A stretch of DNA of 28,988 nucleotides from Saccoglossus kowalevskii (taxonomy: Eukaryota > Hemichordata > Enteropneusta > Harrimaniidae), in contig NW_003128863.1 in assembly GCF_000003605.2 (NCBI RefSeq), positions 24,222 through 53,209 on the forward strand, given 5' to 3'. The notes under the pieces were generated by a model. That model was given only the letters and a program-made list of their open reading frames with translations. It was not told the origin of the DNA and searched no databases. A program made the position numbers and the translations under genes. Below, in pieces: positions 20,101 through 28,988 of the stretch (positions are counted from its first letter, which is position 1; each line of letters begins with the position of its first letter).

Positions 20101-22312
20101 TTTTTCATTTATCTGTGCTACTATTGGTGATACATGTATGCAAATACAGTATTTGTGGAAGCCTGGTACATTTCGCATACTGTTGTTGCACGAGTGATAT
20201 CTTTTTATTTTCCTAATTTAAATCACAAAGGCCTGACATTTGAAGGATATTTTAGCACATTTTCCCAACCAACTCAGATTGCTCTTCCTTTTCGCTTTAA
20301 AGTTTCAAGATACTATGTATTGACAGTTTTACATTAACTCCATATGCCAGATACGCCATTCCAATAGGTACTGCGAAATACTTTATTTTAGCCAGAATTA
20401 ATTTTCGCTGAAAAGGCATTTTGGGTGTTTTGTATGGAATTTATTTTCACTGATTTTTGACGAGCTGAATGTGAAATATAGGGAAAAAAGTATATTCGCT
20501 GGATTTCATTTTCATGGAATCATCCTTTCAGCGAAAATAGCAAAAATAAATTCCAAACGAAAATAAAGTATTCTACAGTACTCAACTACGTTAGTGCCCG
20601 ACCCCCACTTCTGCTCAATTTTTATATTTGGGGTCACATTCGGCAAAGTGCCCACCCCTTCAAAATGCAACTAATATAAAACTTGGTCTTGCGTAACGAA
20701 TCTTGGTAATCATTTTTTTTATGATACAGCATGGATATCGATCGCTGTGAATATGTTGTGAATGAAAAGACCACGGTAACCGTGCGTAAACTATGATTCG
20801 ACAATGACCTGTTATTACAAGTAAAATGCGGTAAATATTTCATGCCATATTCAGTTTACCTCTCAAAAATGGCTAGTTACTAGTTTTTTGAAAAAAACCA
20901 TGGCGTTTATTCGCTGAAATCAAATCCAACAGTTCGTACTTGGTCATCGATAATTCACTTCCACATTGCATTACCGAAAAATCTTTGGAAACTTACGAAG
21001 AATTGCGTTGGTACAACACAGCATTCTGATTGGTTAATAACCAACTTGACCCAATAGGTCAAAGGACGCTGCTGCAGGTCGAATCTGCAAATGCATCATG
21101 GCGGAAAGTGATTTTCATCGAGTGTTTGCGTGCGATCCAACACCTTCGTCAGTGGAGATAATAATGAAAATTTTGACTTAGACTGTGTTCCAACAGACTC
21201 TAATGTTTTTAATTTTGTAAATTCTGGTGGTACATAATTAATATTGTAATAAAACGTGCATATTTTTTGTGATCATTTCTGTTTCTTCATTGTGAAAATC
21301 AATGACCACGCAAATAATTTCGTAATTTGATTTTCCCTCAAAGATGTAATCTGTCACATGATGAATAAAAATTTTCATTTGCACTCTTTTTCGAGGGGGG
21401 TGGTCGGGTAAGTACCCACCCCTAAAAAATTCTGATTTTCTGAGTTGAGGCCCCTGGACGCTAACGCAGTCAAGTACGGTACTTACTGGTCCCGCATGAT
21501 ATCACCATCACCATTCGGATACAACGCTTGTTTGTATATTCTACTCATTATGGCTCGTTCTGTCGCAACCTGAGCATCTAGTATCTGGTCTTCGGTAGCG
21601 GCTGAAAAACAAGATGGTGAATCAGGTTTATTTACAGCACATTGTGTTTTGATGACATGAAGTAAAAACTAGGAGGCTATCATGAGAATACAATGAGGTT
21701 ATCGAGGATACTACAAAGTATGAACGAAGACAGTACAAGCGGGAGGATCGACCAACATGCAGCAGAGGTAATCATGCGTACTGTCTTATTATTATATACA
21801 TCTTTTCCTCCCAGGAATACATCATGGGAATGCGTAATTGTTCCAAATTTGGAATTAGCATTTCTTAATATGGTAAGATGAAAATACCAAGGGCAATACC
21901 GCAAAATTATGGCACGCTGTAACTTGTTGTGTTATGGTAACAGATGTATAATAAATTACACGCCTTAACAACCAAAGTAAGACTTTTCAAATTACTTTTA
22001 TTACCAGTCCTACTTTATGGATGCGAGACATGACAAATCTATGAAAGTAACAAGAGCGAGGCTGGACACATTTCAATTCCAATGTTTGAAGATGATACTC
22101 AAAAACAGATGACCATATGTTGTATTTAAAAGTGATGTGGATATATATACATGTATATTGCAAGATAACTTTAAATCCACCCTTAAACAATTTTGAGTTT
22201 GAATGTAAAATTGATGACTAACATGATCTGTGTTTGTTTACTCACCTTGCCATATAGGATCTTGGGATATCCAATTATAGAGATGTTGCAGGAATTCCTC
22301 AACGTGATCAGT
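17170..22312 (-). CDS. GAPVD1: GAPVD1 (GAPex-5), last four coding exons with VPS9 domain
   Basis: GAPVD1 joins an N-terminal RAS-GAP-like domain to a C-terminal VPS9 domain, which is a Rab5-family guanine nucleotide exchange module in endocytosis. Exons in gene order are 22246-22312 (TDHVEEFLQHLYNWISQD..), 21487-21601 (ATEDQILDAQVATERAIMSR..NGDGDIMRDQ), 19578-19716 (VLHEHIKRLSRVVTASHRAL..) and 17170-17442 (TPKDKLQCVIRCCSTIMNLL..), ending EFIKTIDERK-stop. All borders are GT-AG and the phases (1, 2, 0) join correctly; for example CA plus A restores the Gln of RDQVLHEH. The 197 visible residues align with the human C-terminus without gaps that I can see. The VPS9 core shows GADDFVPVLVFVLIKANPP, with its conserved D and P, and YWWMQFSAAVEFIKTID. 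Human GAPVD1 shares YWWMQF rather than the YYFTN of Rabex-5. Upstream exons are not found up to 28988. Confidence 0.95.
17710..18671 (+). mobile_element. Helentron/HINE-like element, copy A (in GAPVD1 intron)
   Basis: It begins with a perfect 8 bp hairpin, AACAAGCC-GGTA-GGCTTGTT (17710-17729), followed by GATCCACTCCGCT (17733-17745). It ends with AGCGGAGCGGATC (18659-18671), the inverse of that sequence with one mismatch. Between lie two copies of a roughly 300 bp core (compare 18113 with 18411, and 18189 with 18500) and a CA microsatellite (18606-18626) near the right end. Inverted ends, tandem cores, a microsatellite and one terminal hairpin match the layout described for HINE/DINE-1 and bivalve pearl elements. 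There is no intact ORF, so it is non-autonomous. Confidence 0.7.
18606..18626. repeat. (CA)n microsatellite
   Basis: About ten CA units, placed just inside the right end of the Helentron-like copy A. A shorter remnant occupies the same place in the truncated copy near 7581. Confidence 0.95.
18740..19145. repeat. 29 bp minisatellite, about 13 copies
   Basis: The unit is GTATGTTAGTATCAAGTGAG plus CACATAGAA, with ATCATGTGAGAACATAG variants. The array is more homogeneous in its centre (about 18880-19080) and decays at both edges. It begins within about 70 bp of the right end of the Helentron-like element. Every unit is near-identical with no unique spacers, so it is not a CRISPR. Confidence 0.95.
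20369..20580. mobile_element. MITE family 1, copy 1 (212 bp)
   Basis: The left end TACTGCGAAATACTTTATTT and the right end, read inversely, TACTGTAGAATACTTTATTT differ at only a few positions. Internally it has GGGTGTTTTGTATGGAATTT and TTCACTGATTTTTGACGAGC. A second copy lies at 22876-23065. TA at the ends suggests a TA target. It lies in a GAPVD1 intron. Confidence 0.7.
20576..21479. mobile_element. TIR transposon (Tc1/pogo-like MITE), about 0.9 kb, abutting GAPVD1 donor
   Basis: The left end CAGTACTCAACTACGTTAGT and the inverse of the right end CCGTACTTGACTGCGTTAGC are alike at 15 of 20 positions, and both are flanked by TA. Internally it has a strand of GTAACCGTGCGTAAACT (20776-20792) and TAATTCACTTCCACATTGCA, both shared with the element at 25659. 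No transposase ORF survives. Its left TIR overlaps the end of MITE family 1, so the exact left limit (20576 or 20581) is ambiguous. TA duplication and CAGT/CCGT ends suggest Tc1/mariner/pogo affinity. Confidence 0.6.
21481..21486 (-). promoter_or_regulatory. GAPVD1 splice donor GTAAGT at transposon border
   Basis: The donor of the exon ending in ..MRDQ reads GTAAGT on the minus strand. Its sixth base, at 21481, is the T of the TA that borders the TIR element. The element's ACCGTACTTGACTGCG follows at once, so the donor is intact but everything downstream of it is transposon. Confidence 0.7.
21930..22145 (+). pseudogene. LINE reverse-transcriptase C-terminal remnant
   Basis: One frame reads MYNKLHALTTKVRLFKLLLL, then PVLLYGCET-stop-QIYES. 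After a shift it continues RLDTFQFQCLKMILKNR-stop-PYVV. This is the familiar KTKVRLF..VLPVLLYGSETW ... LDTFQRRCLRRILGIRWPD block after the catalytic RT domain of non-LTR retrotransposons. It has at least two stops and one frameshift. It lies antisense in the GAPVD1 intron between the exons at 21601 and 22246. Confidence 0.7.
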
Positions 22313-22875
22313 CTGTAAATTTAAAGTAGGAATTATTGTTTTTATTTATTCATTTCAGGGATAATCAACAAGACTAAATTTCATTTATAGACTTTAAATG
22401 ACATTCCTGTCATTCTGTGATGATTCACTACTCATTGTGACGTGGATGCTTTTATTTTTTTACATGCAAAGGCACAGCATCCTAGACCGGCAGTTTTTCA
22501 CTCTCATGTCTTTTTTTTACCTGCTGAATGGGTAGCCAAGCACAGAATGAACCAGCAATCTCTCTGATGGTGAGTGGGCACACTAATCATTCAAAGTATT
22601 ATGTTCACTTCAATATTCTAAAATGTTCAATATTCTAAAAAATATAGTGCATCCACATCATCCAAATCATATGGTTTCACAGAGTAAATGTAAACACCCA
22701 AACAAATTGTGCATGAATTTACATAGAGATTGTGTATTTAACCATACATGGCAAAAAAAACAAATCTGTCCAATCTTAGTTAGTGCAGCATATGGCAAGA
22801 GACATAAAACACAATGGAAGGTTGTCAAATAGAGCACACTTTAATACACACTTGAAAACATGGCATGCTAATGTA

Positions 22876-23065
22876 TACTGTATAGTTGGAATTCATTTTC
22901 ACTCTAAAGTTTATTTGGGTGTTTTGTATTTTGTTTATTTTCACTGATTGATGACAAGTTGAATGTGAAACGTATGAAAAAAGGCATATTCAATTGATTT
23001 TATTTTCACTGAATCATCCCTTCAGCAAAATTAAATTATGAGCAAAAATGAGGTATTTTACAGTA
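22876..23065. mobile_element. MITE family 1, copy 2 (190 bp)
   Basis: It starts TACTGTATAGTTGGAATTCA and ends GAGGTATTTTACAGTA. Internally GGGTGTTTTGTATTTTGTTT, TTCACTGATTGATGACAAGT, TGAATGTGAAA and TGAATCATCCCTTCAGC line up with copy 1 in the same orientation. The TIRs are more decayed than in copy 1. Confidence 0.65.
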
Positions 23066-23322
23066 GTCAATTGCTTACTAAGATGCTCTTGACTAGCAAA
23101 GCTGGACACCATGGGAGGAAGGGAGGGGGCTCTCGCTATACACCCTGCTATACCAGATTACCAACAAGATTATAATTTATAAAGTTGATTTTTATTTAAC
23201 ACATTTTCATGCAGAGTAACACTGCACATAACGAGACTTATATGTAGACACAATATAATATAATCTGAGTTTTTATGTTCTAGCAACTGACATTTTTATA
23301 GAGCAGAGTTAGAAGCATAACC

Positions 23323-23360
23323 AACAAGTCATTGTTAATGACACAGTCCCCGTCCAAAAT
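23323..23360. repeat. Dispersed terminus shared with 8572
   Basis: AACAAGTCATTGTTAATGAC, then ACAGTCCCCGTCCAAAAT, is the same terminus as at 8572-8608. GTCATT-GTT-AATGAC forms a perfect 6 bp hairpin here; the 8572 copy has one stem mismatch. It lies about 160 bp left of the pearl-like element. Confidence 0.5.
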
Positions 23361-23521
23361 GTTGTGATCTGACATATCAATTTGATACTGATGAAGTCAT
23401 TGAGATTAGATTGATTAAAGGGGAACTAAATAGAGCCTATTTTGGTGTTTGTATTTATCAAGTTATGTATATTGATTATAAATTTGAAAAAAAAATCAAA
23501 ATCAAAGAAAACTTAGAAAGA

Positions 23522-25061
23522 ACTCCCGTGTGCTGAGAGTATTGGAGACACATTAAAAAATAATTCAAAATTACTTGAACTTGAGATATTGATGGAAATG
23601 CAGAAAACTAATTATGCAAATAAGGTAACTAATATGAACACATTTAAGTGTAAAACTAATAAGGTCTGCGCAATGTAAAAGTAATAAGATCTGCGTAATG
23701 TAATATCTATGTACCAAGTTTCATTGAAATGTGATTAGAACCAAAAAATTATTAATTATTGTGCTAATTAAGAGAATTAATCAGGCTGTCTATTGTCCTA
23801 GAGCATTTATGTACCAAGTTTTATTCAAATGTGATGATCAATACTTGAGATATCAGTATTAATTAATTAATTAATTATGTTAATTATGTTAATTAGGTGA
23901 TTAGCATAAATATTTACCAAAACTAATATGGTGTATAGTCCTACACATGTAGGTTCATTGAAATGTGATGAGTACTCTTTAAAAGTTTCATTAAAATTCA
24001 ATGAGTGGTTCTTAGGACAAATTAACTAATTAAGCAAATTAGTAGTTAATATGCACAATAATTTATCCTAAAATTAATCAGGTCTCTGCATAGTCCTAGA
24101 AGATCTATGTCGCAAGTCTCATTGAAATGTGATGATTAGTACTTGAGATATCAGGTGAAGGGCTGAAAATTAACTAATTATGCTAATAAGGTGATTAATA
24201 TGCACAAATATTTCTCCAAAAACTAATTAGGTCTCTGCACTGCACAGTCCTCAAGTAACTATGTACCATGTTTCATTGAAATGTGTTCATTACTACTTGA
24301 AATATCAATAGCTGAAAATGAATTAATTATGCAAATTAGGTAATTAATATGTACTGATATTACCCTAAAAACTATCAAGTCTGCGCAGTCTCATATGACA
24401 TCTATGTACCAAGTTTTATTGAAATGTTATGATTAGTACTTGAGATATCAGTGGAAAAGCCGAAAATTGATTAATCATTATGCAAATTAGGTAATTAATG
24501 TAAACAGATTTTTACCCAAAACTAATGAAATCTGCGCATTAGATCAGAGCATCCATGTGCCAAGTTTCATCAAAATCCAATGAGTGGTTCTTCAAATATC
24601 AGTGGAACAGTCATGAAACAGCTTAAAATCAGTTAATTATCCAGCAAATTAGTATTTAATATTCATAGATTTTTACCCAAAACAAATCAAATCTGCGCAT
24701 TAGTTCAGAGCATCCATGTGCCAAGTTTCATCAAAATCCAATGAGTGGTTCTTCATATATCAGTGGAACAGTCATGGAACATCTAAAAATCAGCTAATTA
24801 TCATGCAAATTAGGTAATTAATATTCATAGATTTTTACCAAAACCTAATCAACTCTGCGCATTATCCCAGAGCATCTATGTACCAAGTTTCACCAAAACT
24901 TAATTAGTGATTCTTTAGATAACGGTGGAACAAAAAAAGTGACATACATACACATACATACATACATACATACATACATACATACATACATACATACATA
25001 CATACATACATACAGACAGGGTAACTGCAAAGACTCCATTTTGTGCTTCGCACACGGGAGT
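23522..25061 (+). mobile_element. Pearl/HINE-like element with tandem core and CATA microsatellite
   Basis: The left ACTCCCGTGTGC (23522-23533) is the exact inverse of the right GCACACGGGAGT (25050-25061). The core holds about nine units of 145-165 bp marked by ATGTACCAAGTTTCATTGAA, then ACTTGAGATATCAGT, TTATGCAAATTAGGTAATTA and TCTGCGCA. Units begin near 23708, 23808, 23945, 24104, 24258, 24402, 24552, 24712 and 24877. A CATA microsatellite (24942-25014) follows. A hairpin TGTGC-TTC-GCACA (25042-25054) overlaps the right inverted end. It is non-autonomous. The order is that of bivalve pearl and Helentron-derived HINE elements; assignment is by structure only. Confidence 0.7.
24942..25014. 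repeat. (CATA)n microsatellite
   Basis: About 17 nearly perfect CATA units, built into the right end of the pearl-like element. Confidence 0.97.
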
Positions 25062-25658
25062 CAAAAATGATTATCTTCAGAGTTATGATAATTTAAATAT
25101 GAGAAACCATACCCCTGCGAAGGACTTCCGTTTGCACTATCTTGCCATAAAAAACACCCTCATGAAATATAAACAGGTAAGGTAACAAAGCATGATGACG
25201 AAATAGTATCTGATTAAATATAAGCAACTTAGGGAGCCATAGTTGGCTGGACTGGTGAATTGACTTCTAGTCTAGGTTGTTTCGACTTTTACATTAATGT
25301 TATTTACAAGCGTATCAACATACAAACATTATGGATGTGCGATTGATCAAGACAAGCATTTTGTTTTGTTTTTTGTCTATTAAACTGTCTAATAAATGCT
25401 GTTTCCAGTACTGCACTGTGTGGCGTGCAAATTATTCAAAAGATGGATGCTGGAGTATGCAATCTTGAGTTCATAGGTGGTGGTGGAAACATTTTCGTCC
25501 ATGCATTCACAGGGCTGCACTGGCAAATCATGGGACAATTGTCACAGGAACACCAACAGACTTCCGTGTAATTTGAAATAAAACTATCATTCGAACAAGG
25601 GGCGTCGACGATATACTCTCATCACTCACACTGGACTGATCTGAATCTTCATAGTATA

Positions 25659-26857
25659 CCGTACTTCCCTGATCATAAGCCCGGAGGCATGAACACGTAA
25701 GGGAAAAGTAAGGGATGAGCTTATACTCGAGGACCAACTCAGAAAAGATGATTTTGTTTTGGAGTTAAACACTGTAACCATCTTTCTAACAACAAAATAA
25801 TATCCAAAAAAATTATTCGTTCACCACGCCGGGCTCGAGAAAATAATACTTATTTTTTTTAAAAATGTGTCATTGATTTCCACGGCACTTACAATGAAGA
25901 AACAAACATGTTCATAAAAAACACACACATTTTATTACAATTCGATTTACCGGTACATACCGTCTGACTTTACGGTGAAATAATGGGTAGGGTCTGTGAG
26001 TAAACAGTGGACGAAGGCATTTATCATTATCTTTGTTTTGGTATGTTTTCGATCGTACGCAAATTCTCAACGCAAAGCAATTTTCCACCATGAGATTTTT
26101 CAGCATGATTTGACCTGGACCAACTTTCTTTAACCTAACAGGTCATGTCTTTTATTTACCAATCAAAATGATGTGTCGTAATGATGACATTTTCCAATTA
26201 TTGATAATGATTTTTTAACGCAATGCGGAAGTGAATTACCGCAATGTTAAAATGCGATCTGTAGCACTGATTGCAACGAAAAAACGATGATTTTTCCCTA
26301 AAAACTGGCAATTCGCAATTTCCAAAATATAAACGACGGTTAATAGTAACCGTGGGTAAACTGAGTGTGGAGAAAGAATTTAAACACCTTTCACGGTCGC
26401 CAACATGTCACATCATTCAAACCCTAGGCCTTTCATGATAGTCTCAAAGTAAACCATGCCCAATAACCAGGTACATGACTTAACAATCACATTTTTGACT
26501 TTTCAAAAGCTACTACTCAAAGAAATATGGATTACTCCAGTATTGCAACATCAGGGCTCATCCTGAGTAAATGACAGAATAGAAAGGATGCGAAAAATGT
26601 TGTGTACGTTCGCCATGCTATCTGAAATTAATGCGAGTTTTCTCATAAAAGCTAAAAGCACGAACCAAACTACCATGCCAATCACGATTATTATGAAATG
26701 AAACACACCTTTTACACGCATATTTTAAAGAATATCGTCAACGCCCAGTAAAAACACTGGGCTTATAATCGTGAATGCTCTCAACTCGATAAATACCGAG
26801 TAAAAATATAGGGATGGGCTTCATACTCGGGAGGGGCTTACGATCGGGGAAGTACGG
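25659..26857. mobile_element. TIR transposon (Tc1/pogo-like MITE), about 1.2 kb
   Basis: The left CCGTACTTCCCTGATCATAA plus GCCC, and the inverse of the right CCGTACTTCCCCGATCGTAA plus GCCC, match at 22 of 24 positions, each bordered by TA. A subterminal motif GGGATGRGCTTYATACTCG appears at both ends in direct orientation (near 25711 and 26814). Short ORFs inside (25912-26106, for example) show no transposase motif. Internal pieces are shared with the element at 20576. Confidence 0.7.
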
Positions 26858-27229
26858 TACTTTAACGCAATTGGGCTTCCACTCTCAGAATACTGTGGTT
26901 CAAACGCATAAGGCTCTAACCCAAGTTTTAAAAAGCACATTGTGCATATAAAAGTTGAGTTTATACTAATAGTACACAATGCTTGGCAGCATGAACGGCT
27001 ATGTACAATGGCGTATACGAATGCGATCAGACACTAAAATGTCATAGCTTTATTCCCCTCCATGAATGGCCTCCATGGTGTTTAATTGCAAGCACTTCAA
27101 ATGCCTATTCAAGCTACAGTTATAATTAAAACAAAATTAAACCACTGCAATATTATTTCGAATACAGTTTAGAATATACACAACTATAAATTTAGGTTCG
27201 CTTTAATACGAGATGGATTTGTAAAAAAA

Positions 27230-27950
27230 TTATGATTTAGTGCTTTTACACAAGAATTAGACATTGGGCAGTCATATTGAATCAAATTACAAAAATAATG
27301 TTCATGTTGATGTATCTATTGGTATACTGTCTTTGTACAAAATTTAAAGAGAAACGTTCATTGCATTCAAGAGAAAGTAGCATGGGTATCATGAAAAACA
27401 AAATGGCCACCAGTCGGTCATATTTCTTGAATCACGAAAAAAAAATATGACGTGCACCTATAACCCAATATGTATGATCACCATACCAAGTTTGATCCAA
27501 ATCAGCCTAGTCATCTCTGAGAAACAGCTCCGTACATGTAAGAATGATGATTTAGAACTTTTACATGAAATTTGGGCGTCAGTCAGCCATATTGAATTGA
27601 ATCACAAAAATAATGATGGTGTAGTTGTATCTCTTGGTATACTATCTTTGTACAGAAACGTTCATGGCATTCAAGAGAAAGTAGCATGGGTATCATGAAA
27701 AACAAAATGGCCGCCAGTCAGCCATATTTGTTCGAATCACAAAAAAAAAAACATGCACCTACAACCCAATATGTATGATCATCATACCAACTTTGATCGA
27801 AATCGGCCACGTCATCTCCGAGAAACTGCTGCGGACACGTTTAAGTATCAGAAATAGCAAATTTTACATCCAAAATGGGCACCAGTCAGCCATTTTTTTT
27901 TTCGATCATAAAGTAACTTGACACGCATATGTAGTGACAACTATAGAGGG
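27230..27950. repeat. Hairpin-core dispersed repeat cluster 3
   Basis: A roughly 300-315 bp unit is tandemly repeated about twice (compare 27233 with 27548, and 27400 with 27701), with a partial third. Each unit holds two hairpin cores: AAAATGGCCACCAGTCGGTC near 27400, a degenerate GGGCGTCAGTCAGCCATATT near 27567, AAAATGGCCGCCAGTCAGCC near 27703 and AAAATGGGCACCAGTCAGCC near 27876. The spacer ACCCAATATGTATGATCA is shared with cluster 2. Confidence 0.75.
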
Positions 27951-28499
27951 CGCGGCGTGGCAGAACAGACCAGTGAACTCTGGTGACCTTGCTTATTGTT
28001 ATATAATATTATCCCCTTTGAATACAATCAAGTTTTGGGGTTGAAACAACAGTGGGGAAGCAGTCTACCGAATGTCCTTGATAGATGGAAATATCTTACA
28101 AAGATGCCTCATTTGTTTAATTATCTTAAGGAACATAATTTCCAGCTTTATTCAAAGTAATTTAGATATTTTAGTATAAAAACAAATGCCTCATCTCAGA
28201 AAAAAAGTGCTGCATTTAGACGTGAATAGATTTATAAAACATGCAAGATAACAGAAAAGCTGGCTTTTGTCCATGGCAAGTATTTTGTACAGGTGTCTGT
28301 CAAAAAATTAATGATTCACTGAGACAAATATGAACTGCCTTATTATATTTATTGTGTGACTACTGTATTATATGAAAAGTAAAAAAAAAACGTCCTCTAT
28401 GAATAGCTATCATGTTACAAGCTCTGCTTTGTATGCAAATCAACTTAAATAGTTAGTCAGTGTCCAGTGGTGAGAGAAGTCAACAGTACTGTTGCCTCC

Positions 28500-28920
28500 T
28501 GAGAATCTACATCAAACACTGCAATCTTTGTTTTTGAAGTGCGTTTTTTCTAATAGCTGAAACAAATTCCTGTGAATTTTCATTAGTCAAATGATCTGTG
28601 TCAAATACAGAATACATATTTTTAAGTACATTTTTCTTTTCAAAATGTGAATGCAACGTTTTGCTTTTTATGTATTTTTTATGTATTATATTTGATTTGA
28701 TAACTTTTGACTAAACAGATTTTCTATTAGCTTCAGATCTTGATCAAAGTTTGGCACCCAGTTCATAGCAGTGCTTATATTGATTTTCTGACATCTTGTT
28801 TTCTGTAAAGATTTTATTGGTAGGTTTGCAAATGTGTATCAGACTGTGCAATCTCTCCATGAGTTGGTTTTGAAACCCAGTATGGGATTCTGAGATACAT
28901 TACCAAGGATATTATTACAG
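28500..28920 (-). pseudogene. Possible eroded coding region, unidentified
   Basis: Two adjacent open stretches in different minus-strand frames have protein-like composition. The first includes NISTAMNWVPNFDQDLKLIE, then NLFSQK. The second, nearer 28500-28680, includes LKNMYSVFDTDHLTNENSQE, then FVSAIRKNALQKQ, before a TAG. Neither starts with ATG and I see no clean splice border. I recognise no family; an old transposon ORF or an unplaced exon is possible. Neither stretch matches the upstream part of GAPVD1. Confidence 0.15.
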
Positions 28921-28988
28921 ATAAATGATTTGCTTCATCGAACACATACAACAATGCATATTTCTACTGAGATCAGTGACCTTTGAAT

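Noticed and set aside
22505..22575. Exon-like stretch (minus) reading EIAGSFCAWLPIQQ before GTAAAA
   Set aside because: Does not match the GAPVD1 segment expected upstream of TDHVEEF; the donor is weak and the other frames are equally open.

Overview
The window reads as AT-rich nuclear DNA of an invertebrate animal, most likely marine. Three conserved animal genes are recognisable by spliced exons with GT-AG borders and matching phases. No long uninterrupted ORF exists, and the space between exons is dominated by non-autonomous transposons, satellites and microsatellites. I cannot assign a phylum. The mobile-element style (tandem-repeat cores, a microsatellite and inverted ends) recalls elements known from bivalves and other marine invertebrates, which is only suggestive.

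Left end (1-3740): the first two coding exons of PSMB1 (proteasome beta6) lie on the minus strand. Head to head with them, about 330 bp away, is a complete four-exon LSM2 gene on the plus strand. The gap looks like a compact bidirectional promoter with ETS-like and YY1-like motifs. The first 1.6 kb is PSMB1 intron.

Middle (3741-17169): no intact gene is seen. There are remains of a SWIM zinc-finger gene (6377-6958, minus) beside an LTR-like promoter module, one orphan exon-like acidic segment (7966-8082), hairpin-bearing dispersed repeats (8.8-9.5 kb), and a 117 bp hAT-like MITE. A 4.5 kb satellite array (9680-14215) of roughly 310-330 bp units follows; each unit carries a string of TGACCT hexamers. 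It abuts a decayed reverse-transcriptase fragment. Next is an inverted Helentron/HINE-like element, then another hairpin repeat patch.

Right half (17170-28988): the last four coding exons of GAPVD1 (RAS-GAP plus VPS9 endocytic Rab5 regulator), minus strand, cover its whole C-terminal VPS9 region. Each visible intron holds mobile DNA: a Helentron-like element followed by a 29 bp minisatellite; a MITE plus a TIR transposon that ends at the sixth base of a GAPVD1 splice donor; a LINE reverse-transcriptase remnant; and, upstream, a second MITE copy, a 1.5 kb pearl/HINE-like element, a 1.2 kb TIR element and a hairpin-repeat cluster.

PSMB1, LSM2 and GAPVD1 serve unrelated housekeeping roles (proteolysis, mRNA splicing and decay, endocytosis); only PSMB1 and LSM2 appear to share regulation. 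The most unusual structures are the TGACCT-rich satellite and its captured edge, the transposon joined to a splice donor, and the hairpin-ended repeat families.
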